Source: Labilibaculum sp. DW002 (GTDB lineage: Bacteria > Bacteroidota > Bacteroidia > Bacteroidales > Marinifilaceae). From it: 64,000 nucleotides of DNA. The notes below the pieces were generated by a model. It did no database searches. It had not been told where the DNA came from and worked only from the letters and a program-made list of their open reading frames with translations. The stretch is from assembly GCF_029029525.1 (NCBI RefSeq), contig NZ_JAKJSC010000001.1:1896987-1960986 (forward strand), written 5' to 3'. A program made the translations under genes and the position numbers. Positions 45,548-55,325 of the stretch are shown piece after piece (the first letter of the stretch is position 1; each line of letters opens with the position of its first letter).

Positions 45548-45976
45548 ATGCAAGATCCCAAAAAGATTGATCACGAGGGGACAATCCTTGAAATAAAGGA
45601 TGGGAAGATTAGTGTTGGTATCGTAAACGTATCAGCTTGTTCGGGTTGTCATGCAAAAGGAGCATGTACCATGTCCGATATGAAAGAGAAGTCAATCGAT
45701 GTTATTGATTACAGCAACAAATTTGAGGTAGGTGAAAAAGTTAACTTAAGCTACAGGGAATCTTTAGGCTGGTTAGCCATGTTTCTAGCTTATGTATTGC
45801 CTTTTATTATAGTGCTAATTACACTTTTCGTTGCGACAGCAATAACAGAAAACGAATTAATCAGTGGATTATCAGCCTTAGCTATTTTAATCCCTTATTA
45901 CATTATACTAACCTTTTTTAAAGATCGACTTAAGAAAACGTTTTCGTTCACAATACACAAAATTGTAAATATTTAA
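45548..45976 (+). CDS. rseC: RseC/MucC-family redox regulator
   Basis: 142 aa. N-terminal cytoplasmic domain with a cysteine cluster (SACSGCHAKGAC, C-x2-C-x5-C, about 30-40) then two membrane segments (AMFLAYVLPFIIVLITLFVATA and SALAILIPYYIILTFF). RseC proteins are found next to rnf genes and help reduce SoxR or assist the Rnf complex. It starts the operon 4 bp before rnfB, which fits. Confidence 0.9.
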   Translation: MQDPKKIDHEGTILEIKDGKISVGIVNVSACSGCHAKGACTMSDMKEKSIDVIDYSNKFEVGEKVNLSYRESLGWLAMFLAYVLPFIIVLITLFVATAITENELISGLSALAILIPYYIILTFFKDRLKKTFSFTIHKIVNI

Positions 45977-45980
45977 AACA

Positions 45981-46946
45981 ATGAACATTATAGTAATTAC
46001 TATTCTTGCTTTGTGTGCTATTGGGGTTGCCGCGGCAATCATCCTTTACTTTGTAGCACAAAAATTCAAAGTGTATGAAGATCCTCGAATTGACGAGGTA
46101 GAAGAAGCATTACCTGCTGCCAACTGTGGTGGTTGTGGTTACCCAGGATGTAGAGGTTTCGCTGAAGCATTAGTTAAAGCTGATGATATTTCGAACTTTA
46201 ACTGTCCTGTTGGTGGAGCTGCAGTCATGTCACATGTAGGAGGTATTTTAGGACACGATGTAAAAGCTGCAGACCCAACTGTTGCTGTCATTCGCTGTAA
46301 TGGAACATGCGACAACCGTCCTAAAACAAATATTTACGATGGAGCAACATCTTGTACTATTGCAGCATCTCTTTATTCTGGAGACACGGGTTGTCAACAT
46401 GGATGTTTAGGATTAGGCGAATGTGTTGATGCTTGTAATTTCGATGCCATGTATATGGATAAGGAAACAGGTTTACCTGTAATTATTGAAGACAAGTGTG
46501 TATCATGTGGCGCTTGTGTTAAAGCCTGTCCAAACAGCATTATAGAACTTAGAAAGAAAGGTCCTAAAAGTCGTCGTATTTTTGTTTCCTGTGTAAACAA
46601 AGACAAAGGTGGTGTCGCTAAGAAAGCTTGTTCTGTAGCTTGTATTGGTTGTGGTAAATGTGTGAAAGAATGTCCATTCGACGCTATTACACTTGAAAAT
46701 AACCTGGCATATATCGATTACAACAAGTGTAAGTTATGTCGCAAATGTGTTATTGTTTGCCCAACCAATGCGATTCACGAGTTGAATTTCCCACCTCGTA
46801 AAGAAAAGCCAGCTACTAAACCTACTGCTGCAACTGTAAAACCTGTTGCTGCACCAAAAGCTGAGGCAAAAACAGAGGAAGCTCCAAAAGCTAAGCCTGA
46901 GCCAAAAGCAAAAGAAGCTAAAGACGGAACATCTGATAACAAATAA
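45981..46946 (+). CDS. rnfB: Rnf complex subunit B (ferredoxin-like, RnfB)
   Basis: 321 aa. An N-terminal membrane anchor (VITILALCAIGVAAAIILYFVAQKF), the Fe4 domain (AANCGGCGYPGCRGFAEAL), then several ferredoxin motifs of the CxxCxxCxxxC type (for example CVSCGACVKACP, CIGCGKCVKECP, CKLCRKCVIVCP). The C-terminus is a Lys/Pro/Ala-rich tail from about residue 275 (KPATKPTAATVKP), longer than in gammaproteobacterial RnfB. RnfB accepts electrons from ferredoxin at the cytoplasmic face. Confidence 0.95.
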   Translation: MNIIVITILALCAIGVAAAIILYFVAQKFKVYEDPRIDEVEEALPAANCGGCGYPGCRGFAEALVKADDISNFNCPVGGAAVMSHVGGILGHDVKAADPTVAVIRCNGTCDNRPKTNIYDGATSCTIAASLYSGDTGCQHGCLGLGECVDACNFDAMYMDKETGLPVIIEDKCVSCGACVKACPNSIIELRKKGPKSRRIFVSCVNKDKGGVAKKACSVACIGCGKCVKECPFDAITLENNLAYIDYNKCKLCRKCVIVCPTNAIHELNFPPRKEKPATKPTAATVKPVAAPKAEAKTEEAPKAKPEPKAKEAKDGTSDNK

Positions 46947-46948
46947 AT

Positions 46949-46954
46949 AGGAGG
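46949..46954 (+). promoter_or_regulatory. Shine-Dalgarno sequence deciding the GTG start of rnfC
   Basis: AGGAGG, 7 bp before GTG 46962. SD-like sites are scarce in this genome's other genes, so this and a similar AAGGAGG before rnfA (50572-50578) stand out and support the start. Confidence 0.8.
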
Positions 46955-46961
46955 ACAATCA

Positions 46962-48290
46962 GTGTTAAAAACATTTTCAATAGGGGGTATTCATCCGGAA
47001 GAAAATAAACTTTCTGCTCAAAGCGCAATCCAGGAATTGCCAATCCCTAAAATAGCAACTATTCCAATTGCTCAACATATTGGAGCTCCTGCTAAAGCAA
47101 TCGTTAAAAAAGGCGATGAAGTAAAAGTAGGTCAAGTTATAGCTCAATCGTCAGGTTTTGTTTCTGCCAACATTCACTCTTCGGTATCGGGAACGGTATT
47201 TAAGGTTGATGATGTAATGGATGCAACTGGTTTCCGCCGTACGTCTATTATCATTAAAGTTGATGGTGATGAGTGGTTAGAACATATCGACAGAAGTGAA
47301 GATCTTGTAACAGAAATAACTCAGACTAAGGAAGAAATCATCAAACGTGTTGGAGATGCAGGTATCGTTGGACTTGGTGGTGCGACCTTCCCTGCTCATG
47401 TGAAACTTTCAGTTCCTCCTGGTAAAACTGCCGAGGTACTTGTGATCAATGCGGTTGAGTGTGAGCCCTACCTAACTTCTGATCATAGAGTGATGCTTGA
47501 AAAAGCAGATGAAATTATGGTGGGAATTGAAATTCTAATGAAAGCTCTTGAGGTTAAAAAAGCAATTATCGGTATTGAGAACAACAAACCAGATGCTATT
47601 GCCCACATGACTCAGGTAGCAACTAAATATTCAGGAATCGAAGTTTGCCCTTTAAAGACACAGTACCCTCAAGGTGGTGAGAAACAATTGATTTCTGCTA
47701 CAATGAAACGTGAAGTTCCTTCCGGAGCACTTCCAATTGAAGTTGGAGCTGTTGTGCAGAACGTAGGAACTGCCTTTGCTGTTTATGAAGCAATTCAAAA
47801 AAATAAACCTTTGTTCGAGCGTGTAGCGACTATCACTGGTAAATCATTAAAGAATCCTTCGAACTGGAAATTCAGAGTGGGTACACCTGTTAGCGACATC
47901 ATTGAAGCAGCTGGAGGACTACCAGAAGATACAGCCAAGATTGTTGGTGGTGGTCCAATGATGGGTAAAGCTCTTGTAAGTGTTGATGTGCCTTTAACAA
48001 AAGGTAGCTCTGGTTTACTTTTATTAGCTGAAGAAGAAACCGCTCGTAAAGCAACCAAGGCCTGTATTCGTTGTGGTAAATGTGTTTCAGTTTGTCCTAT
48101 GGGATTAGAGCCATATTTATTAATGGTATTAGCTGATAAAAAAGAATACGAGAGGCTTGAAAACGATGCTGTAATGGATTGTATCGAGTGTGGTTCTTGT
48201 AGTTTTACATGTCCTGCAACCCGACCTCTTTTGGATTATATTCGATTGGGTAAAGGTAAAGTTGGTCAAATTATGAGAGCTAGGAAATAA
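46962..48290 (+). CDS. rnfC: Rnf complex subunit C (NADH-binding, RnfC)
   Basis: 442 aa from a GTG start with AGGAGG upstream. Order: barrel-sandwich/biotinyl-like N-terminus (GAPAKAIVKKGDEVKVGQVIAQSSGFVSANIHSSVSGTV), the NADH/FMN-binding Rossmann-type domain (GGATFPAHVKLSVPP and the GGEKQLISA loop), the SLBB-like region, and two [4Fe-4S] motifs (CIRCGKCVSVCP, CIECGSCSFTCP). RnfC passes electrons to or from NAD(H). It is followed by a 95-bp gap that is unusually wide for this operon. Confidence 0.95.
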   Translation: MLKTFSIGGIHPEENKLSAQSAIQELPIPKIATIPIAQHIGAPAKAIVKKGDEVKVGQVIAQSSGFVSANIHSSVSGTVFKVDDVMDATGFRRTSIIIKVDGDEWLEHIDRSEDLVTEITQTKEEIIKRVGDAGIVGLGGATFPAHVKLSVPPGKTAEVLVINAVECEPYLTSDHRVMLEKADEIMVGIEILMKALEVKKAIIGIENNKPDAIAHMTQVATKYSGIEVCPLKTQYPQGGEKQLISATMKREVPSGALPIEVGAVVQNVGTAFAVYEAIQKNKPLFERVATITGKSLKNPSNWKFRVGTPVSDIIEAAGGLPEDTAKIVGGGPMMGKALVSVDVPLTKGSSGLLLLAEEETARKATKACIRCGKCVSVCPMGLEPYLLMVLADKKEYERLENDAVMDCIECGSCSFTCPATRPLLDYIRLGKGKVGQIMRARK

Positions 48291-48322
48291 AAATTACGAA
48301 TGACAAATTAGAAATTACGAAT
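48291..48322. repeat. AT-rich direct repeat in the rnfC-rnfD gap
   Basis: AAATTACGAAT occurs at 48291-48301 and 48312-48322. The AATTACGAATT type motif looks like a dispersed intergenic repeat; similar AT-rich stretches lie at 17930-17960 and 25585-25620. It makes the only long gap (95 bp) in an otherwise tight operon. Confidence 0.55.
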
Positions 48323-48385
48323 TGAGATTAACTCTTTTTTAATTTCCACATTCACTCATTTACAAATTAACTAATCACTATAAAT

Positions 48386-49381
48386 ATGAACACCAAAGTA
48401 CTTGTCGCACCATCGCCACACATACACAGTGGAGATTCCATACAGAAAAACATGTATGGTGTGGTTTTCGCGATGCTTCCGGCTCTTCTGTTATCTTTCT
48501 ATTACTTTGGTTTGGGTTCCATTATTGTTACCCTTACTGCCGTTGCATCATGTTATTTTTTCGAATTCTTAATTCAAAAATATTTACTAAAAGTAGAACC
48601 AACTATTAAGGATGGTTCAGCTTTAATTACCGGTATACTCTTGGCCTTTAATATGCCAGCCAACCTTCCAATTTGGATCATTATAATTGGAGCCTTGGTT
48701 GCTATTGGTATCGGTAAATTAACCTTCGGGGGATTAGGAAACAATGTTTTCAATCCGGCACTTGTGGGTCGTGTTTTTCTTCTTATCTCCTTCCCTGTTC
48801 AAATGACGTCTTGGCCTAAAGCTTTAGGTTTCCAAACTTCATATCTTGATGCAGAGACCGGAGCAACACCACTTGCTATTATAAAAGAAGGCTTAAACAA
48901 AGGCGATTCTCTAACCGATTTAATGGCTCAACTTCCATCCAATATGGATATGTTCCTTGGAAACATGGGCGGCTCATTGGGAGAAGTTGCCGGAGCAGCT
49001 CTGGTTCTTGGTTTACTTTACATGTTGGTTAAGAAAATTATCACATGGCATATTCCGGTATCAATTATTGGAACAGTTGTGGTATTCTCTGGCATACTTA
49101 ATATGGCTAGCCCGGAAGCTTATGCAGGTCCTGCTTTCCATATTCTAACTGGTGGTTTATTATTGGGAGCTATTTTCATGGCAACCGACTATGTTACTTC
49201 ACCAATGTCGAATAAAGGCATGTTGATCTACGGTATTGGAATTGGTATTCTCTCCGTTGTTATTCGTGTATTCGGAGCTTATCCTGAAGGTGTGTCATTC
49301 GCTATTCTAATTATGAATGCATTTGTACCACTTATTAATGTGTATGTTAAACCTAAGCGTTTCGGCGAAAAAAGGAAATAA
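48386..49381 (+). CDS. rnfD: Rnf complex subunit D (membrane, RnfD)
   Basis: 331 aa with about nine membrane segments. Starts with the usual VAPSPHIHSGDSI. The covalent FMN site is visible (ETGATPLAI, the Thr of the SGATPL-type motif), and the second half has the TTG/TDY motif ATDYVTSPMSNKG. RnfD carries a membrane flavin and is part of the ion-translocation path. Ends 2 bp before rnfG. Confidence 0.95.
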   Translation: MNTKVLVAPSPHIHSGDSIQKNMYGVVFAMLPALLLSFYYFGLGSIIVTLTAVASCYFFEFLIQKYLLKVEPTIKDGSALITGILLAFNMPANLPIWIIIIGALVAIGIGKLTFGGLGNNVFNPALVGRVFLLISFPVQMTSWPKALGFQTSYLDAETGATPLAIIKEGLNKGDSLTDLMAQLPSNMDMFLGNMGGSLGEVAGAALVLGLLYMLVKKIITWHIPVSIIGTVVVFSGILNMASPEAYAGPAFHILTGGLLLGAIFMATDYVTSPMSNKGMLIYGIGIGILSVVIRVFGAYPEGVSFAILIMNAFVPLINVYVKPKRFGEKRK

Positions 49382-49383
49382 TC

Positions 49384-49989
49384 ATGGCTGGTAAAAAAGA
49401 ATCTACATTTATAAATATGGTTCTGGTGTTATTTATTGTAACACTAGTGGCATCAGCTGCTTTGGGAGGCCTTTACGAGCTTACCAAAGAACCGATTGCA
49501 GCAGCAAAGCTGGCAAAAAAACTAAAAGCTATTAAGGAAGTTGTTCCTGAATTTGACAACAACCCAAGCGACGAAATGTATTCAGTTGATATGCCTACAG
49601 GTGATAAACTTGAATTCTATCCTGCTAAAAAGGGAAATAAATTGGTTGGTACAGCAGTAAAAACCTTCACAACAAACGGCTTTTCCGGATATATCTGGGT
49701 TATGGTTGGTTTCAAACCAGATGGTACTATTAACAACTATTCAGTTTTGGAGCATAAAGAAACTCCTGGCTTGGGAACAAAAATGGCCGACTGGTTTAAA
49801 AACCCAGCAAAAGAAAAAGCTAGTATCCTAGGTAAAAATCCAGCTACATCACCATTCGTGGTTAGCAAAGATAATCCTAAAGGAATCGATGCAATTACGG
49901 CAGCAACTATCAGCTCAAGAGCTTTTCTTGAAGCTGTACAAACTGCATACAACGAGTACTCAAAACAAATGAAAGGGGGAACCAAGTAA
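49384..49989 (+). CDS. rnfG: Rnf complex subunit G (covalent FMN, RnfG)
   Basis: 201 aa. An N-terminal membrane anchor (FINMVLVLFIVTLVASAALGGLYELTKEP), then the periplasmic FMN-binding domain with the FMN threonine in GIDAITAATISSRA (about 168-181). FMN is attached by a phosphoester bond. The stop overlaps rnfE's start by 1 bp. Confidence 0.95.
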   Translation: MAGKKESTFINMVLVLFIVTLVASAALGGLYELTKEPIAAAKLAKKLKAIKEVVPEFDNNPSDEMYSVDMPTGDKLEFYPAKKGNKLVGTAVKTFTTNGFSGYIWVMVGFKPDGTINNYSVLEHKETPGLGTKMADWFKNPAKEKASILGKNPATSPFVVSKDNPKGIDAITAATISSRAFLEAVQTAYNEYSKQMKGGTK

Positions 49990-50573
49990 TGACGAATAAA
50001 GAAAATTTCTTAAAAGGTTTTTTTAGAGAAAATGCCGTTTTTACTCTTTTATTGGGTATGTGTCCTGCACTAGGGGTAACTTCTTCGGCAATAAATGGTT
50101 TAGGAATGGGCTTAGCCACAACCTTTGTACTAATTATGTCGAACGTGTTTATTTCGATCTTTAGTTCTTTTATTCCTGACAAGGTTAAAATTCCTTCATT
50201 TATTGTGATTATTGCAGCCTTCGTAACTATGGTTGATTTGATTATGGCCGGATATGCTCCTGCTTTGCATGAGCAATTGGGTGTATTTATTCCACTGATT
50301 GTTGTAAACTGTCTTGTTCTAGGTCGTGCAGAAGCTTTTGCCTCTAAGAATCAAATATTTCCTTCAATTATTGATGGTGTAAGCATGGGACTTGGTTTCT
50401 CAATGGCTCTTACTATGCTAGGAGCAGTTCGAGAACTTTTTGGTGCCGGTAAAATGTTTGGTATTACCATTTTTAGCGAAAATTACGGTATGTTGATTTT
50501 TGTTCTCGCACCCGGAGCATTTATTGCCCTTGGTTACTTAATCGCATTTATTAACAAACTGAGAAAAGCTTAA
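49989..50573 (+). CDS. rnfE: Rnf complex subunit E (membrane, RnfE)
   Basis: 194 aa, six predicted membrane segments. The motif [21 protein letters not shown] and [18 protein letters not shown] are the conserved RnfE/RnfA-family pieces, with cysteines that in the Rnf/NQR family bind an intramembrane [2Fe-2S] centre together with RnfA. Follows rnfG with an ATG overlapping its stop. Confidence 0.95.
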   Translation: MTNKENFLKGFFRENAVFTLLLGMCPALGVTSSAINGLGMGLATTFVLIMSNVFISIFSSFIPDKVKIPSFIVIIAAFVTMVDLIMAGYAPALHEQLGVFIPLIVVNCLVLGRAEAFASKNQIFPSIIDGVSMGLGFSMALTMLGAVRELFGAGKMFGITIFSENYGMLIFVLAPGAFIALGYLIAFINKLRKA

Positions 50574-50584
50574 GGAGGAAAATT

Positions 50585-51157
50585 ATGGAATTTATTGTAA
50601 TTATTATATCAGCCATATTCGTTAATAACGTTGTATTGGCACAATTCCTTGGAATTTGTCCTTTCCTTGGTGTATCTAAAAAAGTATCTACTGCTGTAGG
50701 TATGACAGGAGCCGTAACCTTTGTTATGATTCTTGCGACTATTGTAACCTACTTGATTCAAAAATATATCTTAGATGCCTTTGGAATCGGTTTTATGCAA
50801 ACCATCTCTTTTATTTTGGTTATTGCATCACTTGTTCAGTTAGTAGAGATTATGCTGAAAAAAGTAAGTCCACCCTTATATCAAGCCCTAGGTGTATTCT
50901 TACCTTTGATTACAACAAACTGTGCCATTCTTGGTGTGGCTATTATGACCATTCAAAAGGATTACAACTTACTTGAGGCAGTCGTATTCTCAGGAGCTTC
51001 AGCAATTGGATTTGGATTAGCTTTAGTGCTATTTGCAGGACTTCGCGAACACTTGGATTTAGTTGATCTTCCAAAAGGAATGAAAGGCGCTCCGGCAGCT
51101 CTTGTAGTAGCTGGTCTATTAGCAATGGCATTTATGGGATTCTCAGGAATCGTTTAA
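50585..51157 (+). CDS. rnfA: Rnf complex subunit A (membrane, RnfA)
   Basis: 190 aa, six membrane segments, paralogous to RnfE. It has [28 protein letters not shown] and [14 protein letters not shown], with the conserved Cys of each. Strong SD (AAGGAGG at 50572-50578) before the ATG. Last gene of the order B-C-D-G-E-A, the standard Rnf set; the complex couples ferredoxin:NAD+ oxidoreduction to Na+ or H+ transport. Confidence 0.95.
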   Translation: MEFIVIIISAIFVNNVVLAQFLGICPFLGVSKKVSTAVGMTGAVTFVMILATIVTYLIQKYILDAFGIGFMQTISFILVIASLVQLVEIMLKKVSPPLYQALGVFLPLITTNCAILGVAIMTIQKDYNLLEAVVFSGASAIGFGLALVLFAGLREHLDLVDLPKGMKGAPAALVVAGLLAMAFMGFSGIV

Positions 51158-51181
51158 CAAAAAACAATTCAATATATTATC

Positions 51182-51210
51182 AAGGCAGCTCTGTTAGAGC
51201 TGCCTTTTTT
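51182..51210 (+). terminator. Intrinsic terminator of the rnf operon
   Basis: AAGGCAGCTCT, loop GTT, AGAGCTGCCTT followed by TTTT; perfect 11-bp stem 24 bp after the rnfA stop. Confidence 0.92.
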
Positions 51211-51357
51211 ATTGCCATTTTTTCTCTATACATTGACTATTATAAGCCCTTTGTCAAATTTTTTGTGAAAATCCACAATAATAATTAACTTACAATCAAA
51301 TGTGATCTAAACCGATCATTTCAACCACTAAGTTACACTTAAACCTGTTACGATTTC

Positions 51358-54183
51358 ATGTTAAATAGAATGAGATTCCGCACGAGAGTGCTTTCCGGTT
51401 TTGGCTTAATTCTACTGTTTACGGTATCATTTGTTGTCCTCTCTATTTTTCAAGTAAAAAGCCTTCGCAACGAGTCCGAATTCATTTATACACACACCTA
51501 TAAGGTTAGTAATAGCGTACGAGACATCAACACGCACATCCAAACCATGGAAAGTTCCATGAAGGATATTCTCTTGGCTAAAACACAAGAAGAGTTCGAT
51601 CAAGCAATCGATACAATCAATTTTTACCACCTAAAGGTCATGACCCAGTTCGATACTGTATTCAATCGATTCCTTGGCGATAAACGTGATGTTGGAATTG
51701 CATACCATACTTTTATTGAATGGGAAGAACTTCGAAATCAGATTATTGATTTAAAAGTTAGTGGCAAGGAACTTAGCGCTAAAAAAATGGTTGATGGTGT
51801 TGCGGCTGTTCATCTCAACAAACTAAAGGAAAAAACTAAGGTAATGACAGATTTTGCAGAGAACAAAGCAAATCTGATCTACAGAGAAGCTACCGAAACA
51901 CATACCTATACGCTATACCTTTTTATTGCCATTTCGATATTAATTGTTCTGGCTAGTATTTTTATCACTTACGTGATATCAGAAAGCATAGCTCGTCCAA
52001 TTAAAAAATTCATTTTAAAAGCTCAGGCAATTTATCAAGGCAATACATCAATTCGTCGTATAAGTGAAGAACAACTATTGGATCATTCCATGACGGAACT
52101 AACCCAAACTTATACGAAACTTCAAACGGAAATAAAAGAAAGAGAAAAGGGAGAAGAAACAATTCGAACTCAATATCAAGAAATTCATGAGTATTCTGAA
52201 AAGCTAAGACTATTTAATGAAAAGTTAGAGGAAAGGGTTAATGAAAGAACTACAGCTCTAGCCGAAAGCGAAGAAAAATATCGTAACCTGATTAACGGTA
52301 GTACCGATATTATTCTGGTAAATGAATATATGGGAGATGGAACTTCTAAATTAATTGAAGCAAATGATACCGCTTGTGTTCTTCTTGGTTATTCTCGTGA
52401 AGAATTGTTCAACTTGTCTTTAACCAACTTTATTGAAGACCTACCCAAAGATCATATTGTTGATTCTATTAAAAGATTGACCAGAGAAAAGCAATTTACG
52501 CATGAGCAAGTATTTGTTTCCAAGTACGGTAAAAAAACACCAATGGAAACGGTAAGTCAACTCGTTACACTTCATGGAAAACATGTGATCTTATCTACGT
52601 CGCGAGATATTACGGAGCGTAAACATGCACAACAAGCGATTGTAAAAAGTGAACGACGCTTGAAGAAAATGATTCACAAGTCTCCTCTACCGATTGTTAT
52701 TACTGATGAAAAACAAAATATTGAATATTTCAATGATAAATTTGTTGAACTATTTGGATACACCATGCAGGATGTTAAAACTTCCGATGACTGGTACAAA
52801 TCTTGTTTCCCGATTAAAGAATACCGTGAAGAGGTAATGACAAAATGGAAAAATGCTATCGCTGAGGCAATAAAGAATCAAACTGATATCGAAAAGCAAG
52901 AGTTCCATATGACGATAAAAAATGGAAATATTCGTCATTGTGAATTTTTCATGGTTCCTTTTGACACTTCATCGATGATTATCATTAATGATATATCAGA
53001 TATTATTTCGACACAAGGAGAGTTGGTTAATGCAAAGAATAAGGCGGAAGAAAGTGATCGTCTTAAATCTGCTTTCTTGGCTAATATGTCGCATGAAATT
53101 AGAACTCCAATGAATGGTATTATTGGTTTTGCAGACATGCTTCGCAGACCAGGAAAAACGCCAGAACAGCATGAAACCTATATCGATATCATTTACAAGA
53201 GTTCAAACCAACTTCTTAAAATCATAAATGATATTCTTGATATTTCGAAGTTAGATGCTGGACAAACTTTTATTAAAGAATCGGAATGCTCTCTAAATAT
53301 AATATTAGATGATCTACACGCTCAATATTCAAAAGAGAACAGTACTGATGATGAAATAGAATTCACCCTTACGAAGTCGCTATCGGACGAAGAGGCGTAT
53401 GTAATTACAGAGGATCGTAAATTGCGTCAGGTAATTTCCAATCTGCTTAGCAATGCCTTCAAATTTACATCTTCTGGATACATTGATTTTGGTTATCATT
53501 TAGTAGATGAGAATTTCTTAGAGTTTTTCGTAAAAGACACAGGTATCGGAATTCCGAAAGAAAAACAGGAAATTATTTTTGAACGATTCCGCCAAGTAGA
53601 AGAAACTTTTACCAGAAAATATGGAGGAACAGGACTTGGCTTAGCAATATCTAAAGGTTTTGTAGAGTTAATGGGTGGACAAATTAGAATGGAAACGATG
53701 GAAGATAAGGGGACGACTTTCTATTTTACGGTACCTTACAATCCTGTAGAAGCTCAAAATGTAAGTATTATCAAACCAAAAAAAAGTGGTTATAAATGGG
53801 ATGATAAACTTATTCTTGTTGTTGAAGATGATGAAACCAATTTCAAATACATAGAAGCAGCTCTAAAACCAACTAAAGTAAAAATATTACATACAATATC
53901 TGGAAATAAAGCCATTGAATTAAGCCTTAGAAACCCAACTATTAATTTGGTATTAATGGATTTAAGATTACCTGATATTAATGGATTAGAAGCAACTCAA
54001 TCCATCAAGAAAATGAGAGATAACCTCCCAATTATTGCACAAACAGCTAATGCTTTTAGAGAGGATCGTAACCGAAGTATCGAAGCTGGATGTGATGATT
54101 TTATAGCGAAGCCATTTGAAGAAAACAATTTACTGGCAACGATTAATAAATATCTTAAAAAAGATAAAAAGGCAATTCTTTAA
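51358..54183 (+). CDS. Hybrid sensor histidine kinase with two PAS domains and a receiver
   Basis: 941 aa. Order: membrane segment (LSGFGLILLFTVSFVVLSIF, 12-32), periplasmic helical sensor (35-180), second membrane segment (LYLFIAISILIVLASIFITYVI), HAMP/coiled coil (205-310), PAS 1 (315-425), PAS 2 (440-550), HisKA with His in MSHEIRTPMNG near 576, HATPase (N box VISNLLSNAFKFT, G2 YGGTGLGLAISKG), and a C-terminal REC (VVEDDETNF; Asp in LVLMDLRLPDING near 866; Lys in AKPFEENN). No dedicated partner gene. Its last codon overlaps the convergent cyclase. Confidence 0.94.
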   Translation: MLNRMRFRTRVLSGFGLILLFTVSFVVLSIFQVKSLRNESEFIYTHTYKVSNSVRDINTHIQTMESSMKDILLAKTQEEFDQAIDTINFYHLKVMTQFDTVFNRFLGDKRDVGIAYHTFIEWEELRNQIIDLKVSGKELSAKKMVDGVAAVHLNKLKEKTKVMTDFAENKANLIYREATETHTYTLYLFIAISILIVLASIFITYVISESIARPIKKFILKAQAIYQGNTSIRRISEEQLLDHSMTELTQTYTKLQTEIKEREKGEETIRTQYQEIHEYSEKLRLFNEKLEERVNERTTALAESEEKYRNLINGSTDIILVNEYMGDGTSKLIEANDTACVLLGYSREELFNLSLTNFIEDLPKDHIVDSIKRLTREKQFTHEQVFVSKYGKKTPMETVSQLVTLHGKHVILSTSRDITERKHAQQAIVKSERRLKKMIHKSPLPIVITDEKQNIEYFNDKFVELFGYTMQDVKTSDDWYKSCFPIKEYREEVMTKWKNAIAEAIKNQTDIEKQEFHMTIKNGNIRHCEFFMVPFDTSSMIIINDISDIISTQGELVNAKNKAEESDRLKSAFLANMSHEIRTPMNGIIGFADMLRRPGKTPEQHETYIDIIYKSSNQLLKIINDILDISKLDAGQTFIKESECSLNIILDDLHAQYSKENSTDDEIEFTLTKSLSDEEAYVITEDRKLRQVISNLLSNAFKFTSSGYIDFGYHLVDENFLEFFVKDTGIGIPKEKQEIIFERFRQVEETFTRKYGGTGLGLAISKGFVELMGGQIRMETMEDKGTTFYFTVPYNPVEAQNVSIIKPKKSGYKWDDKLILVVEDDETNFKYIEAALKPTKVKILHTISGNKAIELSLRNPTINLVLMDLRLPDINGLEATQSIKKMRDNLPIIAQTANAFREDRNRSIEAGCDDFIAKPFEENNLLATINKYLKKDKKAIL

Positions 54184-55259
54184 TTCAATACGAAAGTGTA
54201 TAATTCTGTGGTTGTTTCCTTTCCTGTAAGTAGAACTTCACCAAGATATCTGCAACCTATTCCTTGAGAATATTCACCATTAAGTTGATTAAACAAGTTC
54301 CCTGAAACAAGCAATCGAGACTGGTATGAGTTGCAAAGTCCTTGAATTCTTGCCGCAGTATTAATTGCATCGCCATGATAAGCTATTTCGGATTTTAATT
54401 CCCCTACTTGTGCAACCATAACCTTACCAGAATGAACACCTGCTTTAAAAATAGGTACCATACCATAGTTTTTCTGATAATATTCTTTTTTCTTTTCGAG
54501 TACTTCCATAAAATCGTAGACAACTTGTAAGCATCTAGATTTCCCAAGGCCATTCTTCATCTTCCAAGTTAGCACCACCTCATCACCTACATACTGGTAA
54601 ATTTCAGCTTTATTTTTTGTGACTGCACTTGAAATATCTTTAAAACAATCCTGTATCAACCTGCTATATTTAAAATGACCTAATTTTTCGGCATAATAGG
54701 TAGATGATTTTAAATCCATAAAAAGAAAGATTCGCTCCTCTTCCTTAGGCTTGTAATATTTACCTAAAAGAAATTTTAGCAGTATCCCTTTTCCAAATTT
54801 TCGATCTACATCATAAAATATTTCAATAAGTGTTCCGATAATAAAGAAATAGACCAGAATAGTATAAAATAATTGTGAATTATAAAGTTGCGATAAGCCT
54901 GTAAAAGCAACTGGCATATCTTCTATAATTAATATATCAGCTAAATGAAACCTAATATACATTAGTAAATAAGCACTACAAATATTAGTAAAAAGCGAAA
55001 TGACAACAGCAAGAAAATAAGTTGGAATCTGAGACCGAATGTATTGTACAAACTTATAAATCCCTCCCCAAACAATGCCTGAAATTATTCCAGACAACAA
55101 AATATTTTGAAAGGATTGAATCCGAAAAACAGAAAACATACCATCTTCATCAACCTGAAAAACAACAAGAAAAAAGAAGGCAACAATCCAGGTAAGCGTT
55201 ATAGTTAAAAAGTACGCACCAATCGATTTTATGTAATTCTTAATACTACTATTCATCAC
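54180..55259 (-). CDS. Membrane-bound class III adenylate/guanylate cyclase
   Basis: 359 aa. An N-terminal multi-pass membrane region (about four to five segments, 10-180) and a C-terminal class III cyclase domain: RIFLFMDLKSSTYYAEKLGH with the first metal Asp, YQYVGDEVVLTWK with the second, and KAGVHSGKVMVAQVG, AYHGDAINTAARIQGLC. Whether cAMP or cGMP is made cannot be read from these motifs with confidence. Its stop codon overlaps the convergent kinase gene's stop, without any terminator between them. Confidence 0.87.
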   Translation of the reverse strand: MMNSSIKNYIKSIGAYFLTITLTWIVAFFFLVVFQVDEDGMFSVFRIQSFQNILLSGIISGIVWGGIYKFVQYIRSQIPTYFLAVVISLFTNICSAYLLMYIRFHLADILIIEDMPVAFTGLSQLYNSQLFYTILVYFFIIGTLIEIFYDVDRKFGKGILLKFLLGKYYKPKEEERIFLFMDLKSSTYYAEKLGHFKYSRLIQDCFKDISSAVTKNKAEIYQYVGDEVVLTWKMKNGLGKSRCLQVVYDFMEVLEKKKEYYQKNYGMVPIFKAGVHSGKVMVAQVGELKSEIAYHGDAINTAARIQGLCNSYQSRLLVSGNLFNQLNGEYSQGIGCRYLGEVLLTGKETTTELYTFVLN

Positions 55260-55325
55260 AATTCAAAAATTGTACTAACCATTAATTTCGTGCAGTAAGC
55301 CTATTCTTTACATAGTGGTATATAA

